A stretch of DNA of 64,000 nt, from contig NZ_QLNP01000096.1 in assembly GCF_003261175.1 (NCBI RefSeq), positions 23,442-87,441 of the forward strand. The letters run 5' to 3'. Under the pieces are notes generated by a model. That model did no database searches. It saw only the letters and a program-made list of their open reading frames with translations, and was not told the origin of the DNA. Positions within the stretch are counted from its first letter, which is position 1. Every line of letters starts with the position of its first letter. This document shows, piece after piece, positions 35,542 through 42,401 of the stretch. Both the position numbers and the translations under genes were made by a program. The stretch comes from Arthrobacter globiformis (GTDB taxonomy: Bacteria > Actinomycetota > Actinomycetes > Actinomycetales > Micrococcaceae).

Positions 35542-35993
35542 AGGACCGCCTCCCTCTCAGCGACGGCGGCAGCGCCCGTCGGTTTCACCGGCGGTGCTAT
35601 GTAAACGTCGTTGATCTCGACGTTCACCTCGATGACCTGCAGGCCCACCAGTTTCTCGACGGCCGCATATACGCTTGCCCGGACCTGGTTGGCCAGTGCA
35701 TGCAGCGGAGCGCCATAGATCGCCACCAGGGTGATGTCCACTGCCACCTGGGTTTCGCCGACCTCGGCGTGCACGCCTGCTGCATGATCGGAGCTGCCCA
35801 CCGCGTCCCTGATGGCACCGAGTGCCCGGGAGGACCCGGTCCCCAGGGAGTACACGCCCGGCACGGCCCGTGCCGCAATCCCGGCGACTTTGGCCACGGC
35901 GGTCTCGGAGATCACGGTCCGCCCGCCGGCTCCAGCCGGCGTCAGGGCAGGGTCCGCGCGAACGGCGGCGGTTTGTGGATTCTGGTATTCCAT
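35538..35993 (-). CDS. Asp23/Gls24-family envelope stress protein
   Basis: A 151-residue Asp23 protein: GGRTVISETAVAKVAGIAAR at the start of the domain and VEVNVEINDVYI near the end. In Gram-positives Asp23 coats the inner membrane through AmaP and responds to alkaline or envelope stress. It heads the operon Asp23, DUF2273, Asp23-like, DUF6286, AmaP-like. ATG at 35993 has GGGGAG 5 nt upstream. Confidence 0.92.
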   Translation of the reverse strand: MEYQNPQTAAVRADPALTPAGAGGRTVISETAVAKVAGIAARAVPGVYSLGTGSSRALGAIRDAVGSSDHAAGVHAEVGETQVAVDITLVAIYGAPLHALANQVRASVYAAVEKLVGLQVIEVNVEINDVYIAPPVKPTGAAAVAEREAVL

Positions 35994-36103
35994 CAGCACT
36001 CCCCTTCTGTTGAACACAACCCTATCCCCTAGGCCGGACAACGTCAGGGGCCGCGCGCACCGCATTCCCCGCGGGCCCCTGCGCCCGCTGTCCCCAGGGA
36101 GCG

Positions 36104-36562
36104 TTAGTGGCAGTTCGCAGACAGCCACCCGGTCACGGGGGCCATGGCGGCTTCGAATTCGCCGTTGGAATACACGCTCTGGTCGGAGAGGCCCGCCAGT
36201 GCCACCTCGTTGAACCGCGCGAAGTCCGCCTTCAGCGCCTCAGGCACCCGCTGTGCCGTCTCCGCAAGCTCGGCCTTCTTCTGCTCCAGTTCCGCTGACT
36301 TGCCCTGGGCGGCGGAGAGGGGCAGCAGGGATGCCCCCGTGGCTTGCGTGGAGATGGCGGCGCAGGCCTCAGCCGCCGAGGCATAGCCGCCAAAGGGACC
36401 TGACGCCGCACTCGCGGAGGCGGCGGGCGCGGCGCTGCTGTCCGCCGTCGTGGATGTTTCAGACGCCGACGGCGCACTGCCGGAGGCAGGTGCGGAGCAG
36501 GCGGTAAGTGCCGCTAGGGCGAGAAAAGCGACGGCGTACAGCGGGCGGGCAAGTTGTTTCAC
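36104..36562 (-). CDS. Small lipoprotein of unknown function
   Basis: A 152-residue protein with a lipobox (LAALTAC, Cys near residue 20), an Ala/Ser/Thr-rich linker (about 21-55) and a helical domain with two cysteines (AAEACAAIST and the terminal ANCH). GTG at 36562 has AGGA 9 nt upstream. No family recognised. It lies 110 bp upstream of the Asp23 operon on the same strand. Confidence 0.7.
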   Translation of the reverse strand: MKQLARPLYAVAFLALAALTACSAPASGSAPSASETSTTADSSAAPAASASAASGPFGGYASAAEACAAISTQATGASLLPLSAAQGKSAELEQKKAELAETAQRVPEALKADFARFNEVALAGLSDQSVYSNGEFEAAMAPVTGWLSANCH

Positions 36563-36743
36563 GGTTTCATTCCTGGAGTGGTTTTGCCGCCTTCGGCGGC
36601 CTGGCTGGGCAGCCACAGACCGCCTGCCCGTCCCCCGGCGTGCGAGTCTAGCCCGGCCGGCGCGTGTCTTTCCAAGTTGACAGTGCGGGTGCACTTTGCA
36701 GTCGTGCATCAAAACGGCGCTGTATATACAGGGACTGACGTGC

Positions 36744-36789
36744 AACAAAAGGCGCCCGGACCCGGAGATACTCACCAGGTCCGGGCGCC
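36744..36789 (-). terminator. Terminator of the levansucrase gene
   Basis: A perfect 12-bp stem GGCGCCCGGACC (36751-36762) with GGTCCGGGCGCC (36778-36789). On the minus strand it is followed by TTTTGTTG. The stop of the levansucrase gene is 25 bp upstream. Confidence 0.92.
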
Positions 36790-36814
36790 TCCCGGTTATT
36801 GCGACAGTGACGGC

Positions 36815-38410
36815 TTACTTGTAGTGGCCGTTGCCGCCAACGTGGACGTTGGTGGGCAGGTAACCGAACGGGCCGAGGCCGTTCTTGCCGAAGCTGCGGT
36901 CAACCTTGGACACGCCGTCGCGGAAGTTAATCTTCACGGTGGGCGACAGGGAGCCGCCGCGGACGCCGTTCACGTTGTCGATGAAGGACTGGACCAGGCC
37001 GCCCGGCTGCACGTAGTGCGAGTAGGCCTGGAACTGGCGGCCGTTCTGGTTCGGCGTCGGCGCTTCCGGGGACTCGGACGGCAGGTTCAAGTCCGTGGGG
37101 GAGCCCAGGGCCAGGCCACTGTTGTTCATCGGCTGGTAGTCGGAGCGGACGCCGTTGCCCACGAAGCCGTAGACGCCGTCGGGTCCGCGCATGCCTGCAG
37201 CGTAGGTGAACTGGTGGCTGATGGTGAACAGGTAGTACTTGTTCTTGCCGCCTTCATTCTGGATGAAGATCTGCGGACGCTCGGTCTGGTCGTTGACGCA
37301 GTTGGCGGAGAGGATCGGCGGCAGGAAGTGCCACTTGGTCAGGTCCTTGTTGTCTGCCACGGCGAGGCCAACGTTGGCGGTCTGGTAGTAGGCACCCTTG
37401 CTGTTGACCTCGGCGAGGTTTTCGGCGTTGGGGTCACCCTTGGCGTAGCCCAGGTCCTCGTTCTTGCAGCGGTAGTCGCCGCGCTTGCCGCCGGTGTTGC
37501 CTTCGAACACCATGAAGGTCTTGCCGGGGTGTGCCGGGTCCGCGAAGGTGTACGGGTCGCGGAACGCGAAGCCCGGGTTCTGCGCCTTGTTCTGGTACAG
37601 CTTTCCGTCCGGTTCGAGCAGCTTGGTGTGCTGGAAGCCGTCGAAGGTCACGCCGTTCTTGTCGGCGTGGATTTTGCCGAGCGCCTTGGCGATGACTGCG
37701 TCCGGGGCAATGCCGCCGCCGCCGGCGTTGCGCTCCTTGACGTCGTAGAACGTGGTGGCCGTGTAGAACACGTTCACCTGGTTGCCCTTCATAAGGCGGG
37801 TGGAGCCGGACCATTCGGTGTTGCCGATGGAAGTGTTGTCCAGGAACAGGTGCCCGCCGTAGTTCCACTTGTCCTTGGCCGGGTCGGCGTTGGTCTTGCG
37901 GAAGAAGTAGCCGATGCGGGCGTTCCAGTGGCGCTGGTCGAAACCGTAGCCTGCGTGCCGGTCAGCAACCAGCGAGAAGATTACGTCGTAACCCTTGTAG
38001 CTGATCTGGTTCGCGTTCTCGTCGGTCAGCGACCAGGTGTCCCAGACCCATACGTCGTCGTTCATGGCAGGGAAGTCCTCGGGGATTTCCGGCATGGTGA
38101 CGTCGGGGCTCATGGAGTTCTGGCCCGGCTTAACCTGGGAATCGCTCTGCGCCATGATCTGCTTGGCATCCGCACGGGTCCACTTTGAGGTGAAGTCCGA
38201 CGCCGGATCGTGTGCCGTCTGGGTGTGCGGCGTCGGCAGGGGGAAGCCCGGTGCCGGCGCCGGCATCTGGGTGCTCGCCGGCGGATCCGACGGCTCGTTT
38301 GCCTGCGCCGAGGGCACGGCGAGGAACGCCGTGGCGGCGACAGTTGCCGCCAGAGCTGCGGCGGCGGAGCGCCACCGCAGCATCCGGGGGGTATTGGGGT
38401 GCTTGTGCAT
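36815..38410 (-). CDS. Secreted GH68 levansucrase
   Basis: A 531-residue secreted enzyme with a Sec signal (cleavage near AQANE, residue 38). GH68 catalytic residues are all visible: nucleophile D124 in VWDTW, transition-state D285 in RDP, and acid/base E377 in TERPQ. It splits sucrose and builds levan or hydrolyses it to fructose and glucose. ATG at 38410 is preceded only by a weak AGAAGAG site. It sits alone between a terminator and a long promoter region with LacI-type operators, so it is likely sugar-regulated. Confidence 0.93.
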   Translation of the reverse strand: MHKHPNTPRMLRWRSAAAALAATVAATAFLAVPSAQANEPSDPPASTQMPAPAPGFPLPTPHTQTAHDPASDFTSKWTRADAKQIMAQSDSQVKPGQNSMSPDVTMPEIPEDFPAMNDDVWVWDTWSLTDENANQISYKGYDVIFSLVADRHAGYGFDQRHWNARIGYFFRKTNADPAKDKWNYGGHLFLDNTSIGNTEWSGSTRLMKGNQVNVFYTATTFYDVKERNAGGGGIAPDAVIAKALGKIHADKNGVTFDGFQHTKLLEPDGKLYQNKAQNPGFAFRDPYTFADPAHPGKTFMVFEGNTGGKRGDYRCKNEDLGYAKGDPNAENLAEVNSKGAYYQTANVGLAVADNKDLTKWHFLPPILSANCVNDQTERPQIFIQNEGGKNKYYLFTISHQFTYAAGMRGPDGVYGFVGNGVRSDYQPMNNSGLALGSPTDLNLPSESPEAPTPNQNGRQFQAYSHYVQPGGLVQSFIDNVNGVRGGSLSPTVKINFRDGVSKVDRSFGKNGLGPFGYLPTNVHVGGNGHYK

Positions 38411-38595
38411 GTTTGCTCTTCTCGCGGAGATATGTTCGTGGAAGACGGGCAGCTGCCCTTGTCCCGGCACTCCGGAGACCTCGGTGACACGGCATGCGGC
38501 ATCGAGGACGCCGTTGTGTCGAGAGAGAAGCGGGGTTTGGGTGGGACCCCGCGGTGGGCGATCGGAAACGTCATACATTTCGCGGCCCACACTCA

Positions 38596-38679
38596 ACGCT
38601 AGACAACGTTGTCAGTCGAGTTCAACACGGTTTTGGGTTGTCGTCCTCAGCCCGACCTACGGACGCGCAAGCGCTTACA
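38596..38679 (-). promoter_or_regulatory. Levansucrase promoter with two LacI-type sites
   Basis: On the minus strand TTGAAC (38625-38620) and TAGCGT (38601-38596) are separated by 18 bp, and a perfect 12-bp palindrome GACAACGTTGTC (38602-38613) fills the spacer next to the -10. A cre-like site CGCAAGCGCTTACA (38666-38679, core AAGCGCTT) lies about 40 bp upstream of the -35. The transcription start would be near 38589, giving a leader of about 180 nt. Confidence 0.65.
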
Positions 38680-39021
38680 TCTGGTCTGCGCGCGCGTGCC
38701 GCAATCAAGCACCAGAATCAAATATGTCTTCACAATTGCGTCATCAATGGCGTTGCTCACACCGCCGGCCCCGGGTCCGGCCGGCCAAAACGGGGCACTT
38801 CGACGCGCAACGCGCCGGCTGGTCGGGATGTACGACGCCGACGCCCCAAAGTGCCCCACGACGGCTCACTCAGCGGGGAAGGTCTGGATCTTCGCGGGGA
38901 CGGGCTGAGGCCGGCTTCCCTGCGGCTCCCCCAGGCACCGAGCGAGTGACAGTCGGTGGGTTCAGTGGCGCACCCGGAGGGCACGCCTCCCGCACCTCCG
39001 GGGGGGGGTAGGTGAGGGAGG
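38680..39021. other. Non-coding stretch with inverted repeat and G9 tract
   Basis: No credible gene. GGGGCACTT (38792-38800) and AAGTGCCCC (38849-38857) form a 9-bp inverted repeat 48 bp apart. A run of nine G (39000-39008) is prone to slippage. GC-rich hairpin-forming words are frequent. Confidence 0.5.
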
Positions 39022-39138
39022 GTTGCCGGAAAAGCCGCAGGACCTGAGGACGCGTTGCCGGAAAAGCCGCAGGACCTGAGGACGCGTTGCCAGAAAAGCC
39101 GCAGGACCTGAGGACGCGTTGCCAGAAAAGCCGCAGGA
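39022..39138. repeat. 32-bp tandem repeat, about 3.6 copies
   Basis: The unit begins at 39022, 39054, 39086 and 39118, starting GTTGCCGGAAAAGCC in the first two copies and GTTGCCAGAAAAGCC in the last two; the fourth is cut short after about 21 bp. The period is not a multiple of 3 and there is no reading frame, so this is a non-coding minisatellite. Confidence 0.9.
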
Positions 39139-39178
39139 AGAGAGAACCCCGAAGAAGCAGTAGACCCGGGAACGAAAA

Positions 39179-39210
39179 AACCCCGCTGTTCCTGATGGAA
39201 CAGCGGGGTT
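39179..39210 (-). terminator. Terminator of the tRNA operon
   Basis: A 14-bp stem AACCCCGCTGTTCC (39179-39192) with GGAACAGCGGGGTT (39197-39210), loop TGAT. On the minus strand it runs into a T6 tract, directly after tRNA-Phe. Confidence 0.93.
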
Positions 39211-39215
39211 CTAGC

Positions 39216-39291
39216 TGGTGGCTCCGACCGGCGTCGATCCGGTGACCTTTCGATTTTCAGTCGAACGCTCTACCAACTGAGCTACAGAGCC
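39216..39291 (-). tRNA. tRNA-Phe (GAA)
   Basis: A 76-nt cloverleaf including encoded CCA. Acceptor GGCTCTG pairs with CGGAGCC, anticodon loop CTGAAAA gives GAA, and the T loop is standard. It is the last gene of a Glu-Asp-Phe operon. Confidence 0.97.
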
Positions 39292-39339
39292 TAGGTGACG
39301 TGTCACCATGAATGCCGAAATTTCTTCCCGCAAACAAAG

Positions 39340-39413
39340 CGACCCTGACGGGACTTGAACCCGCGACCTCCGCCGTGACAGGGCGGCGCGCTAACCAACT
39401 GCGCTACAGGGCC
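39340..39413 (-). tRNA. tRNA-Asp (GTC)
   Basis: A 74-nt cloverleaf without encoded CCA. Acceptor GGCCCTG pairs with CAGGGTC, discriminator G; anticodon loop CTGTCAC gives GTC. Confidence 0.97.
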
Positions 39414-39507
39414 TTGCTATTTCTTGCTTTCCGCAGTATTGCTACCGCGTTTTTTCAAGGACTCCAGCCTACCAGACTTTCTTGCCTGCTTTGACCACTT
39501 CCTTGCG

Positions 39508-39580
39508 TACCCCCAACGGGATTCGAACCCGTGCCGCCGCCGTGAAAGGGCGGTGTCCTAGGCCGCTAGACGATGGGGGC
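39508..39580 (-). tRNA. tRNA-Glu (TTC)
   Basis: A 73-nt cloverleaf without encoded CCA. Acceptor GCCCCCA pairs with TGGGGGT, discriminator A; anticodon loop CTTTCAC gives TTC. First tRNA of the operon. Confidence 0.97.
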
Positions 39581-39671
39581 CTGGACTCAACTTGGTTGAA
39601 CAAGGGCAAAAATAAAGGGCCGAAGCCTTTCGTTCTTGTCCTTTCGCGTTCCTCCGAACTGGACCTGTAAA

Positions 39672-39700
39672 ACTATAGAGCCTCTCCCCGGAATATCCAA
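39672..39700 (-). promoter_or_regulatory. Promoter of the tRNA operon
   Basis: On the minus strand TTGGAT (39700-39695), a 17-bp spacer and TATAGT (39677-39672). Transcription would start near 39665 and read through tRNA-Glu, Asp and Phe to the terminator. Confidence 0.65.
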
Positions 39701-39821
39701 AATCGGCCCGGAGCGCACCCAAACGGCAAGCAAACCGAGGCCCGCCACAATGGCAGCTTCTTGGCTAGACATGGCCGATTTCCGCCAGCCACCGCGCGGG
39801 GAACGGAGCTAGATTGGCACC

Positions 39822-40805
39822 ATGGCATCCACCGCCGGCACCAGCCCCCTCCAGCCCCACTCCCCCGACGGCCCCTCCTCTGAAGGATCGGTGCCGGAAG
39901 GACCCGCTCCCAAAGGACCCGCTCCCCGGAAGCCCGCACCCTCCATGAACGCGCTGGGGGTCGCCGCCGTCGTGGTGACCGTGGTGCTCTGGGCCTCCGC
40001 TTTCGTGGGCATCCGCGCCGTCGGCCCAAGCTTCTCCCCCGGAGCCCTGACGCTGGGACGGCTGGCGATTGCCGCCGTTGTGCTCGGCGCCGTGGTGCTC
40101 CCCAAGCTGCGGGCGCTGCCGCGGGGCCGCGAGTGGTGGCCGATCCTCGCCTACGGCGTCATGTGGTTCGGCGGGTACAACGTGGCACTCAACGCTGCGG
40201 AGCATTCGCTCGACGCCGGAACCAGCGCCCTGCTGATCAATGTGAACCCCATCCTGGTGGCCGTCATGGCTGGCATCATCCTCAAGGAGGGCTTTCCGCG
40301 CTGGCTGATCATCGGCAGCCTGGTGGCGTTTGGCGGAGTCGCGGTCATCGCATTGGGGTCGGGGACGCGTTCGACGGCGGACGTGGCAGGCGTGCTGCTT
40401 TGCCTCCTCGCTGCTGCACTCGCAGCGGTCAGCGTCATCATCCAGAAACCCGTGCTGCGGAAGTTCCCCGCCGGTCAGGCCACGTGGTTCGGGATCATGG
40501 TGGGCCTTGTCTGCTGCCTGCCTTTCGCCGGCCAGCTGGGACAGGAACTGCACGCGGCGCCGCTGCCGGCCACTTTCGGCCTGGTCTACCTGGGCATCTT
40601 CCCCACCGCCATCGCCTTCACCACGTGGGCCTACGCCCTCTCGCTGATCGATGCTGGCAAGCTGGCTGCCACCACCTACCTGGTGCCGGGCACGACGGTG
40701 CTGATCTCGTGGCTGGTGCTCAGCGAAATCCCGACGGTCTGGGGACTCGTCGGCGGCGCCATCTGCCTCCTCGGCGTTGGGCTGACCCGGCGGAGATCCC
40801 GCTAA
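39822..40805 (+). CDS. EamA/DMT-family exporter
   Basis: A 327-residue membrane protein with ten helices in two EamA repeats (NALGVAAVVVTVVLWASAF and ATWFGIMVGLVCCLPF open each half). The first 40 residues are a Pro/Gly/Lys-rich tail with GPAPKGPAPR, unusual for the family and cytoplasmic. TAGATT (39810-39815) ends 6 nt before the ATG, suggesting a leaderless message; no ribosome site at the right distance. Substrate unknown, possibly amino acids or metabolites. Confidence 0.88.
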   Translation: MASTAGTSPLQPHSPDGPSSEGSVPEGPAPKGPAPRKPAPSMNALGVAAVVVTVVLWASAFVGIRAVGPSFSPGALTLGRLAIAAVVLGAVVLPKLRALPRGREWWPILAYGVMWFGGYNVALNAAEHSLDAGTSALLINVNPILVAVMAGIILKEGFPRWLIIGSLVAFGGVAVIALGSGTRSTADVAGVLLCLLAAALAAVSVIIQKPVLRKFPAGQATWFGIMVGLVCCLPFAGQLGQELHAAPLPATFGLVYLGIFPTAIAFTTWAYALSLIDAGKLAATTYLVPGTTVLISWLVLSEIPTVWGLVGGAICLLGVGLTRRRSR

Positions 40806-40815
40806 AGTTTTGGAT

Positions 40816-41244
40816 ATGCCCGCTAACCTGCCGCCCGGCCTCCCGATCGTGCCGGACGGCACCGGCGACTCCCCCGGTTTCGAGATGTCCGAGGCCGACT
40901 TCGAAGCGGCCGTCAGCGATGCGCTGGACCAGCTTCCGGCCGAGGTGGCGCGGGCCATGGACAACGTGGCGGTGTTCATTGACGACGACTACGTCCCGCA
41001 GCCCGGCGACGACCCGGACACGGTGCTCCTGGGACTGTACGAGGGCGTTCCGCTGACCGAGCGTGACTCCTGGTGGGATGCCGGATCGCTTCCGGACCGC
41101 ATCACAATCTACCGCCAGCCCATCCTGGACATCTGCTCGTCTCGGGAGGACGTGGTGGAGGAGGTGGCGGTAACTGTGATCCACGAGATTGCGCACCACT
41201 TCGGAATCGATGACCAGCGGCTTCACGAACTCGGGTGGGACTAG
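40816..41244 (+). CDS. Zincin-like metallopeptidase (DUF1025)
   Basis: A 142-residue protein with the zinc motif HEIAHH (H123-H128) followed by FGIDDQRLHELGW, the minimal zincin-like family found in actinobacteria. The start is either TTG 40810 or ATG 40816; TAAAGT (40803-40808) ends 7 nt before the ATG, so ATG as a leaderless start is preferred. It begins 10 bp after the EamA gene. Confidence 0.88.
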   Translation: MPANLPPGLPIVPDGTGDSPGFEMSEADFEAAVSDALDQLPAEVARAMDNVAVFIDDDYVPQPGDDPDTVLLGLYEGVPLTERDSWWDAGSLPDRITIYRQPILDICSSREDVVEEVAVTVIHEIAHHFGIDDQRLHELGWD

Positions 41245-41254
41245 CCTTGTAGGC

Positions 41255-42175
41255 ATGGGACACGACCACAACCACGCCCACGGCCTCACGGCAACGGGCA
41301 GGCACCGCGGCAGGCTGATCGCGGTTCTGGCCATCACCCTCTCTGTGATGCTCATCCAACTGGTTGGTTCCCTGCTCTCCGGCTCCCTTGCCCTGCTGGC
41401 CGACGCGGGCCACATGCTCTCTGACGCAGCCGGCGTCTTCATCGCCCTGATGGCCATGTGGATCGCTGCACTGCCGGCCAGCGATCTCCGGACGTACGGC
41501 TACCAACGTGCGGAAGTCCTGGCCGCCCTCGCCAACGCCCTAATCCTGGTGGTGGTAGCGGCCGTCATTTTTACCGAAGCCATCCGCCGACTTGGTTCCG
41601 CACCCGAGGTGCACACCGACATCATGCTGTACGCCGCGATCCTCGGTGCGGCCGCCAACCTCGTCTCGCTGCTGATCCTGCGCAGGGCCCAGCAGGAAAG
41701 CCTGAACGTCCGCGGCGCCTACCTGGAGGTGCTGGGCGATCTCCTCGGCTCTTTCGCCGTGATCGCCGCGGCGCTGGTCATCAAGTTCACCGGATATCTG
41801 GCGGCAGACACCATCGCCTCCGTGATCATCGCGCTGATGATCCTGCCGAGGGCCTGGCACCTGCTCCGCGAGGTGGTCGATGTCCTGCTGGAGGCCACTC
41901 CGAAAGGCGTGGAAGTCAGCATGATCCGCGAACACATCCTCTCGGTGGCGGGCGTGGTTGCCGTCCATGACATCCACATCTGGACCATCACATCCGGCGT
42001 GCCGGTGTTTTCCGCCCACGTGGTGGTGGAGGACGGGATGCTAGGCGCGAGGGGCGCGGACCAGGTCCTGGATAAACTCACCACCTGCCTGGGCTCGCAT
42101 TTCGACACTGAACACTGCACCTTCCAGCTGGAACCGGCCAGCCACTACGAGCACGAATCGCCCCAGCACGCCTGA
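41255..42175 (+). CDS. Cation diffusion facilitator (zinc/cadmium efflux)
   Basis: A 306-residue CDF protein with six helices, an N-terminal His-rich tail (MGHDHNHAHG) and metal motifs LLADAGHMLSD and AADTIASVIIAL, then a cytoplasmic domain with VHDIHIWTI. It exports zinc or related divalent cations in exchange for protons. TAGCCT (41242-41247) ends 7 nt before ATG 41255, again consistent with a leaderless start. It begins 10 bp after the metallopeptidase gene. Confidence 0.95.
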   Translation: MGHDHNHAHGLTATGRHRGRLIAVLAITLSVMLIQLVGSLLSGSLALLADAGHMLSDAAGVFIALMAMWIAALPASDLRTYGYQRAEVLAALANALILVVVAAVIFTEAIRRLGSAPEVHTDIMLYAAILGAAANLVSLLILRRAQQESLNVRGAYLEVLGDLLGSFAVIAAALVIKFTGYLAADTIASVIIALMILPRAWHLLREVVDVLLEATPKGVEVSMIREHILSVAGVVAVHDIHIWTITSGVPVFSAHVVVEDGMLGARGADQVLDKLTTCLGSHFDTEHCTFQLEPASHYEHESPQHA

Positions 42176-42401
42176 CGGTGTTTCCCGGTCCTGTTTCGTT
42201 GTTGCCGCCGGGCGACTGCGGTGCGACACGCCCACCCGCATCTCCACCCAAATGACACTGGTGTTGTTTATGTTATTGATGTGACTAGTGTTGCCAATGT
42301 GGCAACCCTGGCCCTAACCTCAGAGGGCTGGGCATCTTCAGAGGAGCACTTCCGTGCTGCCTCCCGACTCGTTCGCCCCGCCCTGACTTGCGAGGTTATG
42401 A
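42176..42401 (+). promoter_or_regulatory. Upstream region of the NlpC/P60 gene
   Basis: This 226-bp gap holds an AT-rich block (42255-42300) with direct repeats ACTGGTGTTG (42257) and ACTAGTGTTG (42284), a possible promoter TTGTTT (42264)-16 bp-TAGTGT (42286), and a palindrome GTTGCC-AATGT-GGCAAC (42290-42306) over the transcription start. A regulator binding here is likely. Confidence 0.5.

Noticed and set aside
36720-36731. LexA/SOS box
   Set aside because: Only a CTG...CAG resemblance with a 6-bp core; actinobacterial LexA sites have a different consensus (CGAAC-N4-GTTCG).
38037-39011. Long plus-strand frame through the levansucrase promoter and downstream gap
   Set aside because: Starts inside the levansucrase antisense and continues through operator sites and repeats; no domain, skewed composition.
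39022-39138. CRISPR array
   Set aside because: The repeat is head-to-tail with no spacers and no cas genes nearby.
39312-39670. Short frames in the tRNA cluster
   Set aside because: They overlap tRNA-Asp and tRNA-Glu genes on the other strand, whose cloverleaf folds explain the sequence.
42176-42401. c-di-AMP (ydaO) riboswitch before the NlpC gene
   Set aside because: Expected from relatives, but the conserved ydaO words are not seen.
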